In this document: positions 36,539 to 46,135 of the stretch, in pieces
Position numbering within the stretch: the first letter of the stretch is position 1
How the letters are laid out: each line of letters opens with the position of its first letter
Translations under genes and position numbers: made by a program
From: Singulisphaera sp. GP187
Lineage (GTDB): Bacteria > Planctomycetota > Phycisphaerae > Phycisphaerales > SM1A02
Reading direction: 5' to 3'
Length of the DNA: 64,000 bases
Assembly (NCBI GenBank): GCA_945871915.1
Contig: CAMBXO010000002.1
Span: 161,790-225,789, forward strand
The notes under the pieces: generated by a model
Told to the model about the DNA's origin: nothing
The model's database searches: none
Seen by the model: only the letters and a program-made list of their open reading frames with translations

Positions 36539-37799
36539 TCGTATCCACACGCAGCACGCTGCCTGCATCCAAGTCCGAACGACTGCGGGGCTTCTCCATC
36601 AGCGCTGCATCAATCGAACCCGCTTCGAAGCGTTTGACAAAGAACCATGCCTGCTCAACGCGATCCGGGTCTTCACCACCTTCAAGCGGAGCCTGCACAG
36701 AAAAACCGTTTTCTCGAACTTTGATCGCGGCTTCACCTTCGGCCCGTTTCAAACTTGCAAAGGCTGTGGCGAACGTTTCCCATCGACGCTGCGCACGACG
36801 CAATCCAGCCTTGGTTGCATGTTCGGTTGCAAAGAGCGCGGCCTGCCCACTTTCAATGGCGGCCACCGCATCACGCGGCCACGACCACACTTTGCGAAAC
36901 GACCCCACCGGTTCTGGATGGCAAATCACCGCACGCACACCAAGTAAAGGGCTCTCCATTCCCGATTGACCTGCCGCAGCGCGAAACGCAGTCGAACCCG
37001 GTACACCCTCTTCAATGGTTGCCGACACTTCTCGCCACGGCTGCAGCGTGATCGGCAAACTTGGCCCCACTTCGAATACCGCTCCAGCCTTTGGCATTTC
37101 TCCCTCCAGCAGAAGTCCAGCCATGGCATCAAGCATGATGAGCCCTGCTCGCACATGGCTTGCTGGCAACTCGAGCAATTCCAATTCAGGCCTGCCGCAA
37201 CGCCAAAGACCGGTGGTAAAAAGCATCGTCGGTGGATCGCTGCCCTCATTGGGTGCGGCAAGCCCTGCACCACTCACACGCCATAGCCATCGTTCATGTG
37301 GCATCGCTTCGGGTGCAAGAAAGCCTGATTCAAGCACGCTTCGAGGTAAGAAGTGCCCCGTGACAGCGTCAAGAACACCAATGGTGTCGCTGATGGATCC
37401 CGCCAGCATGGCCACAATCCGGAAATACAACTCATGTGGGTCTTCAAATGGAAGAACGGCCTGCATGCGCACCACCCATTTGCACTTTTTCACCGAGTCC
37501 TCAACATCTTCGCCTTCCAGAGATTGAGCGGGTTCGGCCCACACCAATGCTGGAACCGGAAGCCCCTCCATCTGGAAGGTGAAAGCCCACAAAGTGCCTT
37601 CTTCGCCTTCTTCCGGGCTTTCTCCCTCTAATTCGTTGCCAAGCCAGGCTGCAAATGCGCTTCCTATTTCTTCTCGAGTGGGCGCTTCGGCATGCGGCCA
37701 GAAGACCACCCACCCAGATGGGAACGGCTCGGACAGTTCCCATGGATCCTCGCTGGATTCGGGTCCATCTGTTTGAGGCTCGCTCGTTGGGTCGCTCAT
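36435..37799 (-). CDS. Acidic protein with C-terminal DUF2314-like domain
   Basis: A 454-residue protein with no signal peptide. The first 30 residues and the segment 60-80 are very acidic. The last ~80 residues (DRVEQAWFFVKRFEAGSIDAALMEKPRS, SVLRVDTTTVSDWRVE) look like DUF2314, a small domain of unknown role. The rest has tryptophan-rich blocks (FPSGWVVFWPHAEAPT, RWLWRVSG) and no recognised fold. Its 3' end overlaps cvfB by 104 bp on the other strand. Function unknown. Confidence 0.66.
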   Translation of the reverse strand: MSDPTSEPQTDGPESSEDPWELSEPFPSGWVVFWPHAEAPTREEIGSAFAAWLGNELEGESPEEGEEGTLWAFTFQMEGLPVPALVWAEPAQSLEGEDVEDSVKKCKWVVRMQAVLPFEDPHELYFRIVAMLAGSISDTIGVLDAVTGHFLPRSVLESGFLAPEAMPHERWLWRVSGAGLAAPNEGSDPPTMLFTTGLWRCGRPELELLELPASHVRAGLIMLDAMAGLLLEGEMPKAGAVFEVGPSLPITLQPWREVSATIEEGVPGSTAFRAAAGQSGMESPLLGVRAVICHPEPVGSFRKVWSWPRDAVAAIESGQAALFATEHATKAGLRRAQRRWETFATAFASLKRAEGEAAIKVRENGFSVQAPLEGGEDPDRVEQAWFFVKRFEAGSIDAALMEKPRSRSDLDAGSVLRVDTTTVSDWRVELPEGDFGPERWQELLPAVDRLRGLG

Positions 37800-37932
37800 T
37801 GAATGCGATCATCGGAACCGCATTGGCAATCGTATGGACTTATGGGCTGTTGCGCACTCATAAGTTTTGAAAACTGAAGCATTTTGAAGTTGCGTTATTG
37901 CCTCGGATGCTCTTGGAGTTACTGTGCAATCG

Positions 37933-38094
37933 ATGCCTCGTCTTTCCATCATCTCCGACCTTCTTCGAAACGGACATGCCGCGGTTGCGGAACTCGTGTC
38001 CATGATCAGGTCTATGACGAAGATCGCTCAACACCATGGTCGCCCGGTGCCTGTTGTTGTGCGTGGGAAAGCAGGCGCTCGTCGAAGTCGCTGA
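37933..38094 (+). CDS. Possible small basic protein, 53 residues
   Basis: ATG to TGA, 53 codons: PRLSIISDLLRNGHAAVAEL near the start, then SMIRSMTKIAQHHGRP and an Arg/Lys-rich end (RGKAGARRSR). It looks helical and basic, as some nucleic-acid-binding small proteins do, but no family is recognised. GGAG lies about 14 bases before the ATG, which is too far for a strong RBS. A 24-bp hairpin follows about 30 bp after the stop, as for a short transcription unit. It could be a chance frame. Confidence 0.35.
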   Translation: MPRLSIISDLLRNGHAAVAELVSMIRSMTKIAQHHGRPVPVVVRGKAGARRSR

Positions 38095-38124
38095 CTGATC
38101 CGTTCCAAGCGACTTTGAACGATC

Positions 38125-38148
38125 AGGCCCTGCCAGCGAGCAGGGCCT
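38125..38148 (+). terminator. GC-rich hairpin, possible terminator
   Basis: AGGCCCTG (38125-38132) pairs with CAGGGCCT (38141-38148). It is followed by GTTACGTT, only a weak T-tract, so termination is uncertain. Confidence 0.4.
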
Positions 38149-38210
38149 GTTACGTTGAATGGCAGACTCGATGCACACCACGGTCTCGTGTGGCTGGTGT
38201 GTCTCGAGGC

Positions 38211-40028
38211 CTAGTTGGGTTTGTCTAATGCGTCGTCTTCGCCGGCATCGTCCGCCGTATTTTCGGCGATCGCCATGAAATCCGACAGCAACTTTTGAAG
38301 GCTGGCAAGATTGAACTGAGCCGTCAGCCTGGTCGTGTTGCCCTGCACACCCTGCCACACACGAAGCATGACGGGCGCACCATCGGGAAGGTGAATCGCC
38401 GAAGAAGTTGATTCCCACCCTGCACTCATGAGTTCCCGAAGATCCGTCACGCAAAACCAATCTGCCGTGCCCCACGAATTCGCTCCGAGTTCGCCTCGCA
38501 TGTCCGCAGCATCGGCTTGGCTCACGGGGGAGTTCTCCACGGCTGCGGTCTCCTCCGAAGCAGTCAACACAACGGCGTTGCCATTCAAACGAAACGAAAG
38601 TGTGCATGGCTTGACTGCATTCTCCATGGCCTCTTCGGCTGCCTCAGAAGTTGCCTCCACACCAAGCGAAGACATGATGATGCCGATTCGCTGCACACTT
38701 GGTCGAACGATTGCGTTCACGCCATGCTCTGTTTCGGCAGTTGAAATGGAAGCCAATCCTGCTTTGTCCACGCATTCAAAGAGTTTGATGACATCCCTTC
38801 TGAAAATGGCTGCATCCCTCACCTGAAAAGCGACGCGAGACACGGGGCGTCCGCCGTTCAGGCACGAACCGCCAACCATTCCACCCGGCACTTGATCCAG
38901 TACCGCGGTGGCCAAAGTGATCGCTTGGGCGTAGGCCGCTGCCTGCTCCGGAGAACTGCCAACCGTTGCCAGCACATCGTCAAGGGTGCATCGCTCATTC
39001 AAATGAAATCGCATGGCATGACTCGAGGCGCCGAAGTACGTTGAATGACCACGTGGCAACAGTGCGGCCAGCGTTTGAACCGTTGAAGCACTCATGCCTT
39101 CTGGGTTCGTGGTCGAGCACGACCAATCGATCCACACACTCAGGTCATCCCCTTGCAGGGCCACGGCGAAACCTGCTCGCTTCCATCCCATAAGGCCATC
39201 CACAGCATGATTCACTTGTTGCCCAACCGCTTCGCCGACCACCCGTCGCATCTGGAGTGCGTGCTTCTGTTCCGCACTCATGTTGTCTGCGTCGCTTGGT
39301 GACTCGCCCATCCAACCCAAGGTCGCAAACGCGCCGAGCATTTTCAGTTGATCGCCCTGCTCAGCCATCACACGCGAGAGATCAATGCGGCCGGCGATGA
39401 CGGAGAGAGGAAGCCTCTGTAACAGCGGACTTCCCGCTTGGTCGGGTGTTGACTCGAATGGTTCCATGTCGCTGCTGATGACCACAAGATCATCCGTCAG
39501 CACGCTGATGGAGCCAGATCGATTTCGCGCACGAATGGGCATCACCACCTTTTTCTTCGTTCCATCTGCGTTCACCGCTGCTGCACGGGCCTTGTCCATG
39601 GCCGCCATCGCGCCAGGAATTCGAAACGCCTGATGGAAAACTATTTCAGCCATGCCCATCGGTGGCTCATCCTCTTCGCTCATGGGCATGTCCACCCACC
39701 ACAAGACCGGCTGATTCAAAGGAATCTCAAGATCAGTCCGCACACTTTGCTTCAGAATTTGTTTCATCGACATGCCCAACGGAAGCATGGCCTCCATCGA
39801 GCCAACCACCGCTCCAAGCCGCATGATCACGTGGTCGGCCGCCACCGCCTGAGGCACATACATCACGGCAATGGTGTCAGGGCTTGTGAGTCGAGCCAAT
39901 GCAGCAGGTACTTCCACGGTTGGCCCGCTTTCGCCAACAGGTGTCGAGGCAATCGGCGCAACGATCGACTTGGTGGGCGGTGCCTCATGCCAAGAAATAG
40001 CGAGCGAGAGAACAATGAATGCAACCAT
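38211..40028 (-). CDS. Large exported protein of unknown function
   Basis: A 605-residue protein. The start is hydrophobic (VAFIVLSLAISW), a short signal or anchor. The body is repeat-free, with segments such as ITLATAVLDQVPGGMVGG, LSVIAGRIDLSRVM and a C-terminal acidic run (ENTADDAGEDDALDKPN). It resembles the long exported proteins of DUF3352 style found in planctomycetes, but I cannot assign it. It lies 106 bp after leuS on the same strand and may be co-transcribed. Confidence 0.65.
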   Translation of the reverse strand: MVAFIVLSLAISWHEAPPTKSIVAPIASTPVGESGPTVEVPAALARLTSPDTIAVMYVPQAVAADHVIMRLGAVVGSMEAMLPLGMSMKQILKQSVRTDLEIPLNQPVLWWVDMPMSEEDEPPMGMAEIVFHQAFRIPGAMAAMDKARAAAVNADGTKKKVVMPIRARNRSGSISVLTDDLVVISSDMEPFESTPDQAGSPLLQRLPLSVIAGRIDLSRVMAEQGDQLKMLGAFATLGWMGESPSDADNMSAEQKHALQMRRVVGEAVGQQVNHAVDGLMGWKRAGFAVALQGDDLSVWIDWSCSTTNPEGMSASTVQTLAALLPRGHSTYFGASSHAMRFHLNERCTLDDVLATVGSSPEQAAAYAQAITLATAVLDQVPGGMVGGSCLNGGRPVSRVAFQVRDAAIFRRDVIKLFECVDKAGLASISTAETEHGVNAIVRPSVQRIGIIMSSLGVEATSEAAEEAMENAVKPCTLSFRLNGNAVVLTASEETAAVENSPVSQADAADMRGELGANSWGTADWFCVTDLRELMSAGWESTSSAIHLPDGAPVMLRVWQGVQGNTTRLTAQFNLASLQKLLSDFMAIAENTADDAGEDDALDKPN

Positions 40029-40134
40029 GGTGTTGACTCCGGGAAGGCAGCAGTAATCAGAGACGCGAACGGGCGAGCATAGCGTTACCCACCCTTGGCA
40101 GACATCGGATGAATGAATCGTTTCGCCACCGCGC

Positions 40135-42957
40135 CTACGGCACGATATTCACAAGCCGTTGTGGCACAACGATCACTTTGCGAGGTTTCTTTTCGCCCAG
40201 CAAAGCCATGATCCGTGGTTCAGCCAGTGCAAGGCGTTCCACATCGGCATCACTTGCATCCGCCGCAACCGTTACATGCGCCTTCACCTTGCCAGCTACT
40301 TGCACGGCGTACTCCACATTAGTGTTCTGCAACATGGCCGCATCCCATGTGGGCCATGCGGCCTGTGTGACGCTGGTGGTGTGGCCAAGTCGCTGCCAAA
40401 TCTCCTCGGCCATGTGCGGTGCAAACGGAGCCACAAGTCTGGTGAATCGGTCGAGTTGATCTCTGGTCATACCACCTTGGGTGGGATCGGTCATCTCACT
40501 GGGTCGTGTCGCGGCATTGACCAATTCAATCAAGGCGGCAATCGCTGTGTTGAAAGCAAGCCGTTCAATATCGTCGGTCACCTTTCGGGTGGTTCGATGG
40601 AGCAACCGTTCAATGTCCGCATTGCCAACGGCGGCGATCAGCAGTTCGCCCGTCCGTTCGTCAACAGCCACACGCCACGCTCGTTGCAGAAATCGAAAGA
40701 CCCCTGCAATATCACGAGTATTCCACGGCTTGGTGGCCTCCAGCGGCCCCATGGACATCTCGTACAAACGAAAAGTGTCCGCACCGTATTCAGCAATGAC
40801 ATCATCCGGATTGATGACATTCTTCAGGCTCTTGCTCATCTTGGCGATCACTTGCGTCACTGGCCCGCCGCCCACTTCTATGAAACTGCCATCCCGCTCC
40901 TGAACTTGATCGATCGCCACCAATGTTTTGTCGGGTCGCTGATACGCGTGACTGGTGATCATGCCCTGATGAAAGAGTTTGGCAAAGGGTTCAGGCGTGC
41001 TGACATGCCCAAGGTCAAACAAGATCTTGTGCCAGAATCGTGCATACAAAAGGTGCAACACGGCGTGTTCATTGCCGCCGACATACAAGTCCACTCCGCG
41101 GCCTGTGCCGTCGGGCCCGGTCATCCAGTAACGCTCGGCCTCGCGAGAAACAAATCGCGTGTCATTGCGCGAATCGCAGTAACGTAGGTAGTACCAACAA
41201 CTGCCCGCCCACCCTGGCATGGTGTTGGTTTCGCGGCGCACGCGGGTGGATGGCGACAAAAGTTCTGCGCTCACACCAGCCTCGCCAGCGGTCGTATTCA
41301 CCCATTGCGTTGCTTTGCCTAACGGCGGCATAGGTGTATCGCTCTCGATCGGCGCGTAATCGGCAAGTTCCGGCAGCGTGAGTGGCAGAGCCGCTTCACT
41401 GATCGGGTAATGCATCCCCTGCTCATCGAAGACCACTGGAAACGGCTCGCCCCAATATCGCTGACGACTAAAGAGCCAATCCCTCAATCGGTAATGAATC
41501 GATTGCGAACCTTGCCCGGATTTCTCCAGCCATTGAATCACTCGGTTCTTGGCCTCTACAGTGTTCAGGCCGTCAATCGAAAGATGCGACGAAGCGGAGT
41601 GAACCGCCACTCCATCTCCACTGGTTGCCGATTGGCGGTTCCACGGCGTGCCAGAAATTTCGACGACTTGACGAATGGGCAATCGAAACGTTTTTGCAAA
41701 CACAAAGTCACGCTGATCGTGGGCGGGCACTGCCATGATGGCCCCGGTTCCGTAGCCCATCAATACATAGTCCGCGGTCCACACTGGAATGTCTTCATCC
41801 GTGACAGGATGTTTCGCATGCAATCCGGTGAAACACCCCGTGGCCTGTCCTGAATCCAATTGTCGATCCATGTCTGCACGATTGCAGGCCTGCTGCACAT
41901 ACGCCGCAAGTTCAGATCGCTGCAAGGGATTCAGTTCGCCCGCACCCGCTTGCACCACCGCATTCACCAAAGCATGTTCAGGGGCAACCACCATGTAGGT
42001 GGCCCCAAAGATGGTGTCGGGTCGCGTGGTAAACACACGGAGCGCACCAAACCCCGCCACCAGAAAATCAATCTCCGCTCCTTGGCTGCGTCCAATCCAA
42101 TCGGCCTGTTGCATTCGCGTGCCTTCGGGCCAGTCCACCAAGTTCAAGTCATCCAGCAATCGATCGGCATAGGCAGTAATGCGAAACATCCATTGTCGCA
42201 ACGGCATCCGCTTCACCGGATGACTGCCTCGCTCACTGCGACCGTCGATCACCTCTTCATTTGCAAGAACGGTTCCAAGTGCAGGGCACCAGTTCACGGT
42301 CTGTTCACCGATGTAGGCCAATCGATGCGTATCAAGCCACGCCTGCTGTTGAATCGGCGTGCAAGTTTTCCATGGGCGATCCGCACCGTCCACTCGAACC
42401 GTGGCGTTACGGGTTGCGAGAGTGTGTTGCAGTTCAGAAATCGGACGAGCGGTTCTCGCAGTGGGGTCGTACCAACTTCCATAGGCCTGAAGCCAAATCC
42501 ACTGTGTCCACTTCACATAGCCCGCGTCGATGGTTCCAAATTCGCGTGACCAGTCGTAACAAAACCCAAATCGCTTCAACTGACGACGAAAGGTGTCGAT
42601 CGCACGACTCGTTGTCACTTTGGGGTGAACGCCGGTTTGCACCGCATATTGTTCGGCAGGCAATCCGAACGCATCCCATCCCATCGGATGCAGCACATGA
42701 AATCCGCACATGCGTTTGTACCGAGCAATGATGTCTGTTGCGGTGTAGCCCTCTGGATGCCCCACATGTAAGCCCGAACCACTTGGGTAGGGGAACATGT
42801 CCATCACGAAATACTTGGGCCGAGTTGCGTCAAAGCCAACATCGCCAGGGTTGCCCACCCGATACGCGCCGCTTTTTTCCCAACGATCTTGCCACGTTGT
42901 CTCGATGCGCTGTGCAAACGCCGCGTCGTAGCGGAATGGTGTTTCGATCTGACTCAT
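40135..42957 (-). CDS. leuS: Leucyl-tRNA synthetase
   Basis: Class I aminoacyl-tRNA synthetase of 940 residues. The HIGH motif is HVGH within PYPSGSGLHVGHPEGYTATD; GWDAFGLPAEQYAVQTG follows. The editing domain is present (VFTTRPDTIFGATYMVVAPEH, GYGTGAIMAVPAHDQRDF). The KMSKS loop is KMSKSLKNVINPDDV. The C-terminal anticodon-binding helices end the protein. ATG 42957 gives the usual N-terminus and lies 22 bp after folC. Confidence 0.97.
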   Translation of the reverse strand: MSQIETPFRYDAAFAQRIETTWQDRWEKSGAYRVGNPGDVGFDATRPKYFVMDMFPYPSGSGLHVGHPEGYTATDIIARYKRMCGFHVLHPMGWDAFGLPAEQYAVQTGVHPKVTTSRAIDTFRRQLKRFGFCYDWSREFGTIDAGYVKWTQWIWLQAYGSWYDPTARTARPISELQHTLATRNATVRVDGADRPWKTCTPIQQQAWLDTHRLAYIGEQTVNWCPALGTVLANEEVIDGRSERGSHPVKRMPLRQWMFRITAYADRLLDDLNLVDWPEGTRMQQADWIGRSQGAEIDFLVAGFGALRVFTTRPDTIFGATYMVVAPEHALVNAVVQAGAGELNPLQRSELAAYVQQACNRADMDRQLDSGQATGCFTGLHAKHPVTDEDIPVWTADYVLMGYGTGAIMAVPAHDQRDFVFAKTFRLPIRQVVEISGTPWNRQSATSGDGVAVHSASSHLSIDGLNTVEAKNRVIQWLEKSGQGSQSIHYRLRDWLFSRQRYWGEPFPVVFDEQGMHYPISEAALPLTLPELADYAPIESDTPMPPLGKATQWVNTTAGEAGVSAELLSPSTRVRRETNTMPGWAGSCWYYLRYCDSRNDTRFVSREAERYWMTGPDGTGRGVDLYVGGNEHAVLHLLYARFWHKILFDLGHVSTPEPFAKLFHQGMITSHAYQRPDKTLVAIDQVQERDGSFIEVGGGPVTQVIAKMSKSLKNVINPDDVIAEYGADTFRLYEMSMGPLEATKPWNTRDIAGVFRFLQRAWRVAVDERTGELLIAAVGNADIERLLHRTTRKVTDDIERLAFNTAIAALIELVNAATRPSEMTDPTQGGMTRDQLDRFTRLVAPFAPHMAEEIWQRLGHTTSVTQAAWPTWDAAMLQNTNVEYAVQVAGKVKAHVTVAADASDADVERLALAEPRIMALLGEKKPRKVIVVPQRLVNIVP

Positions 42958-42979
42958 GAAACCGCGCAGGCTACCCGTG

Positions 42980-44491
42980 TCACACGCGAGTGGCCTCGAG
43001 TTTTTCACGCTCTTGCTGCACGTACCGAAGCGCCTCGCCTACCAGATAAAAACTTCCGGTGACCACAATCAGATCCTCTCGACTCACGGCGCGGGTCGCC
43101 AAACGAATCGCTTCCGGAAGCGTCCGCGCAATCTGACTCATCTTGCCGCTTCGCTCCGCAAACATTTTCTGCAAATCTTCGGGGGCCGCCGCTCGTGGCG
43201 TTGTGGATGCGCGAGTAAAGATCACCTTGTCGGCACCCAGATTCATTTTGTCCAGCATCGAACCAACATCTTTGTCCGCACAGCATCCAAAGATGCACAC
43301 CATGCTGTCGTAAGGCACATGTGATCCGACACACTTCATCAAGGTTTGAACACTAATGGGATTGTGGGCGCCATCCACAAGAAGCCGTGGTCGATCCTGC
43401 ACCAGTTCCATTCGACCCGGCAACTTGGTGTTCGCCAAACCGCGAGCCACTTTGTCTTCCGGGCACTGGAAACCTCGACCCTTCAAGAGATCCACCGCTG
43501 CGAGTGCCAACCCGCAATTTGAACTCTGATGCTCGCCAGGCAGCGGAACCGGAAGGTGCTCAAGGCGGCTGGTCTTGCTGTACAGACAAACACGCGTATG
43601 CGGACCAAGGTCTTCGCTGGTGCAGAAGCGACTGCTGAATTCAATGTCTTTGTTCACGACACGCAGATCGGACCCCACTTTGGCCGCAACTTCGCGAAAC
43701 ACTTTGTCCACTTCACTGACCGGATCAAACACCACCGCGGGGACTCCCTTCTTGAAGATGCCCGCTTTTTCTCTGGCAATCTGTGCCAGCGTTGTTCCAA
43801 GGAGTTTGGTGTGGTCAAAGTCAATCGTGGTCACCACGCTCACTTCGGGAGTAATCACATTGGTGCTATCAAGGCGACCGCCCAATCCCACTTCGATCAC
43901 GGCGATATCCACCGCCTCGTCAGCGAAGTGCTTCAGGGCCACTGCGGTCATCACCTCAAAGAACGTTGGATCACATTCAAGTTTGGCTGCTGCTCTCGCG
44001 GTCTTCTTCAACAATTCCGTCATAGCTGGCTTGCTGATCATCTTGCCATTGACGGTAATGCGCTCTCGCACATCCATCAGATGTGGGCTGGTGTATTCAC
44101 CAACCACATAACCGCACGCTCGCAAAATATTGGCGATCATGGCCACCGTACTGCCCTTGCCAACAGTTCCCGCCACATGCACGGTTTTCACATGCTGCTG
44201 TGGGTTGCCCAGTCGCGTCAGCAAGTCTCGCATGCGATCCAACTTGAAAACATCCTCGTTCAAATGGACCACTCGCTGCCTTTCAATATCCATTCGCTCA
44301 TTCAGCCAGCGCAACGCGCCAGTGAAATGATTCATATCGGCAGGCTTCACTTTGGCAGCAGGTTTGGGTTCGACGAATGCATTCGTCCCCCCAACACGAT
44401 TGGCCACGGCTTTCGGGCTCACCCGATCCCCTTGGTTTCGTACGCTGCGAGTTGCCTTGGACGCCGATTTCGTAACCTGTTGCCGTGCCAT
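42980..44491 (-). CDS. folC: Bifunctional folylpolyglutamate synthase/dihydrofolate synthase
   Basis: FolC adds glutamate to dihydropteroate and folates. In 503 residues it has VHVAGTVGKGSTVAMI, where the P-loop Asn of the usual GTNGKGS is Val, then YTSPHLMDVRERI, VIEVGLGGRLDSTNVI, TTIDFDHTKLLGTTLAQIAREKAGI, LPGRMELVQDRPRLLVDGAHNP, and the C-terminal domain. The first ~50 residues are an extra basic, Lys/Arg-rich segment not expected in the family; a later ATG (MNHFTGAL) might be the true start. Confidence 0.92.
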   Translation of the reverse strand: MARQQVTKSASKATRSVRNQGDRVSPKAVANRVGGTNAFVEPKPAAKVKPADMNHFTGALRWLNERMDIERQRVVHLNEDVFKLDRMRDLLTRLGNPQQHVKTVHVAGTVGKGSTVAMIANILRACGYVVGEYTSPHLMDVRERITVNGKMISKPAMTELLKKTARAAAKLECDPTFFEVMTAVALKHFADEAVDIAVIEVGLGGRLDSTNVITPEVSVVTTIDFDHTKLLGTTLAQIAREKAGIFKKGVPAVVFDPVSEVDKVFREVAAKVGSDLRVVNKDIEFSSRFCTSEDLGPHTRVCLYSKTSRLEHLPVPLPGEHQSSNCGLALAAVDLLKGRGFQCPEDKVARGLANTKLPGRMELVQDRPRLLVDGAHNPISVQTLMKCVGSHVPYDSMVCIFGCCADKDVGSMLDKMNLGADKVIFTRASTTPRAAAPEDLQKMFAERSGKMSQIARTLPEAIRLATRAVSREDLIVVTGSFYLVGEALRYVQQEREKLEATRV

Positions 44492-44572
44492 GCTTTCGAT
44501 CCTAGCGAAAGGTGGCGCTGTAATTCAAATTGCTTGATCTAACTCGTTGATTTGAAAGGTGTTAGGCAACAA

Positions 44573-45376
44573 GTGTCCAAGTTTGAATTCGGTACGATTT
44601 TGAACATGCCGCCCGCGGAGAAGCCACCACCTCATGACGGCGAATCGTGGCGTGCCCTTCGCATTATGAGTGAGTTTGTTGAAGCTACGGATGCCTTGGC
44701 AAATCTGGGTCCTGCGGTGAGTGTGTTTGGTAGCGCACGAACAGAACACAAGACTCGGTATTGGGAGATGGGCGAGGAAATCGGTTCACGACTTGCGAAA
44801 GCAGGTTTCGCCGTGATTACTGGTGGTGGTCCCGGCACCATGGAAGCAGTCAACAAGGGAGCCATGGCTGCTGGAGGCAAAAGCGTTGGGCTCAACATTC
44901 TGTTGCCGAAAGAACAGAAACCCAATCCATACCAAACGCTGTCACTCGATTTTCGCTACTTCTTTATTCGCAAGTTGATGTTTGTGAAAAGTTCTGTCGC
45001 AACCATCTGCCTTCCCGGTGGGTTCGGCACGCTTGATGAACTTTTTGAAGCCCTCACATTGATGCAGACGCTCAAGGCAACACCCAAGCCACTCGTCTTG
45101 ATGGGTCGCGCCTTCTGGCAAGACATGTTTGCATGGCTGCGATCGAGCCTTCTGAACACGCACCAGTTTATTGCAGCAGCAGACTTGAATCTGATGCACA
45201 TCACCGATGATCCTGTGGAAGCGGTCTCACTCATCGAGGACATTCATCGGGGCACTCACACGTGGGCACCTCACTTGCCCCGCTTCCCGGAAGATGCCGC
45301 GACAGACATTGGCGAAGGCACTCGCCCCGGAGAACGGCGGCATTTCACTGACGGTTTTGTAAGCGGAATGGACTAG
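44573..45376 (+). CDS. LOG-family protein (cytokinin riboside phosphoribohydrolase-like)
   Basis: A lysine-decarboxylase-like LOG protein. The motifs are ITGGGPGTMEAVNKGA and LPGGFGTLDELFEALTLMQ (PGGxGTxxE), the signature of phosphoribohydrolases that release a base from a nucleotide monophosphate; SVFGSARTEHKTRYWEMGEE comes earlier. Substrate unknown. It has 267 residues from GTG 44573 (AGG seven bases upstream); TTG 44552 and ATG 44606 are alternatives. It is divergent from folC. Confidence 0.88.
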   Translation: MSKFEFGTILNMPPAEKPPPHDGESWRALRIMSEFVEATDALANLGPAVSVFGSARTEHKTRYWEMGEEIGSRLAKAGFAVITGGGPGTMEAVNKGAMAAGGKSVGLNILLPKEQKPNPYQTLSLDFRYFFIRKLMFVKSSVATICLPGGFGTLDELFEALTLMQTLKATPKPLVLMGRAFWQDMFAWLRSSLLNTHQFIAAADLNLMHITDDPVEAVSLIEDIHRGTHTWAPHLPRFPEDAATDIGEGTRPGERRHFTDGFVSGMD

Positions 45377-45415
45377 CCCCACGCAGGCAACAACAACGGT
45401 CCCCGCCCAACGGGT

Positions 45416-46135
45416 TCACCTCCGCACCATGCGCGACCGCAAGTCATCCAGAAATCTCACAATCTGACCCTGCTCGCGTGGCGATGCGACGGCCTCCACT
45501 TCGCCTTGCCACAGATCAAGAAATCGTGAAACACCGCCATCCGTCATCGCGTCGGCACCCACTGAATCCTGGCGTCGCTTTCGGTTTCGCTCGGCATCAT
45601 CTTGAATTTCTTTGAGTCGTTCCGAATCGCTCTTGGCTTCTTCCTTGCCAGTGATTCCTCGCTCGGCCAGCCGCTGCCACTTCAGCATCCACGCATCAAG
45701 AAAGTCGTCCCGTTGTTCTGGTGAAAGTTTCATGTAATCGTTCGCACCATCGGCCAGTACATCTTTCATCAGATCGCGAATGTTCTTTCGCATCTGATCT
45801 CGAGCGGATTGGCCCATACCCGCAAGAAAGGACGCTGCTGCGGCGCTCTCACCACTTTGCAGACCACGAAAGCGATCGGCAACCTCAAGCATGAAACGAA
45901 TGCGCTCGTCGAGCGGCAACATAGAAAAGTCTTTGATCGCCAAATAGTTGAGCGTGTCGTCGACCGGGGAATCAAAAATGCTCGGCGGCGTTCGAAATCG
46001 CACAAACATCCACCACCACACCGCGGCGACCACCACAATGCTTGCAACAATCCACACCACCAGTTTCATCCACGCTCGCCGTTCGATCTGTGAAAGTCGC
46101 CAGCGAATTGCCTCCACAACTGCAAGTTCAGCCAT
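45416..46135 (-). CDS. Membrane-anchored protein of unknown function
   Basis: A 239-residue protein. One transmembrane helix is visible at about residues 23-44 (MKLVVWIVASIVVVAAVWWWMFV), preceded by a short cytosolic part (VVEAIRWRLSQIERRAW). The rest is a helical, charged domain with NDYMKLSPEQRDDFLDAWML and SDSERLKEIQDDAERNRKRR, likely outside the membrane. ATG 46135 overlaps the pseudopilin stop by 8 bp. It may serve the pilin-like system, which is an inference from position only. Confidence 0.72.
   Translation of the reverse strand: MAELAVVEAIRWRLSQIERRAWMKLVVWIVASIVVVAAVWWWMFVRFRTPPSIFDSPVDDTLNYLAIKDFSMLPLDERIRFMLEVADRFRGLQSGESAAAASFLAGMGQSARDQMRKNIRDLMKDVLADGANDYMKLSPEQRDDFLDAWMLKWQRLAERGITGKEEAKSDSERLKEIQDDAERNRKRRQDSVGADAMTDGGVSRFLDLWQGEVEAVASPREQGQIVRFLDDLRSRMVRR

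Larger units (their letters stand above)
37800..38210. other. 411-bp spacer with one possible small gene
   Basis: The two flanking genes are both on the minus strand. The spacer holds a 53-codon plus-strand frame (37933-38094) and a hairpin (38125-38148). Nothing else could be assigned. Confidence 0.5.

Noticed and set aside
40159..41187. 342-codon plus-strand frame opposite leuS
   Set aside because: Antisense to leuS; no recognisable domain.
43529..44542. 337-codon plus-strand frame opposite folC
   Set aside because: Antisense to folC and His-rich; the folC motifs are on the other strand.
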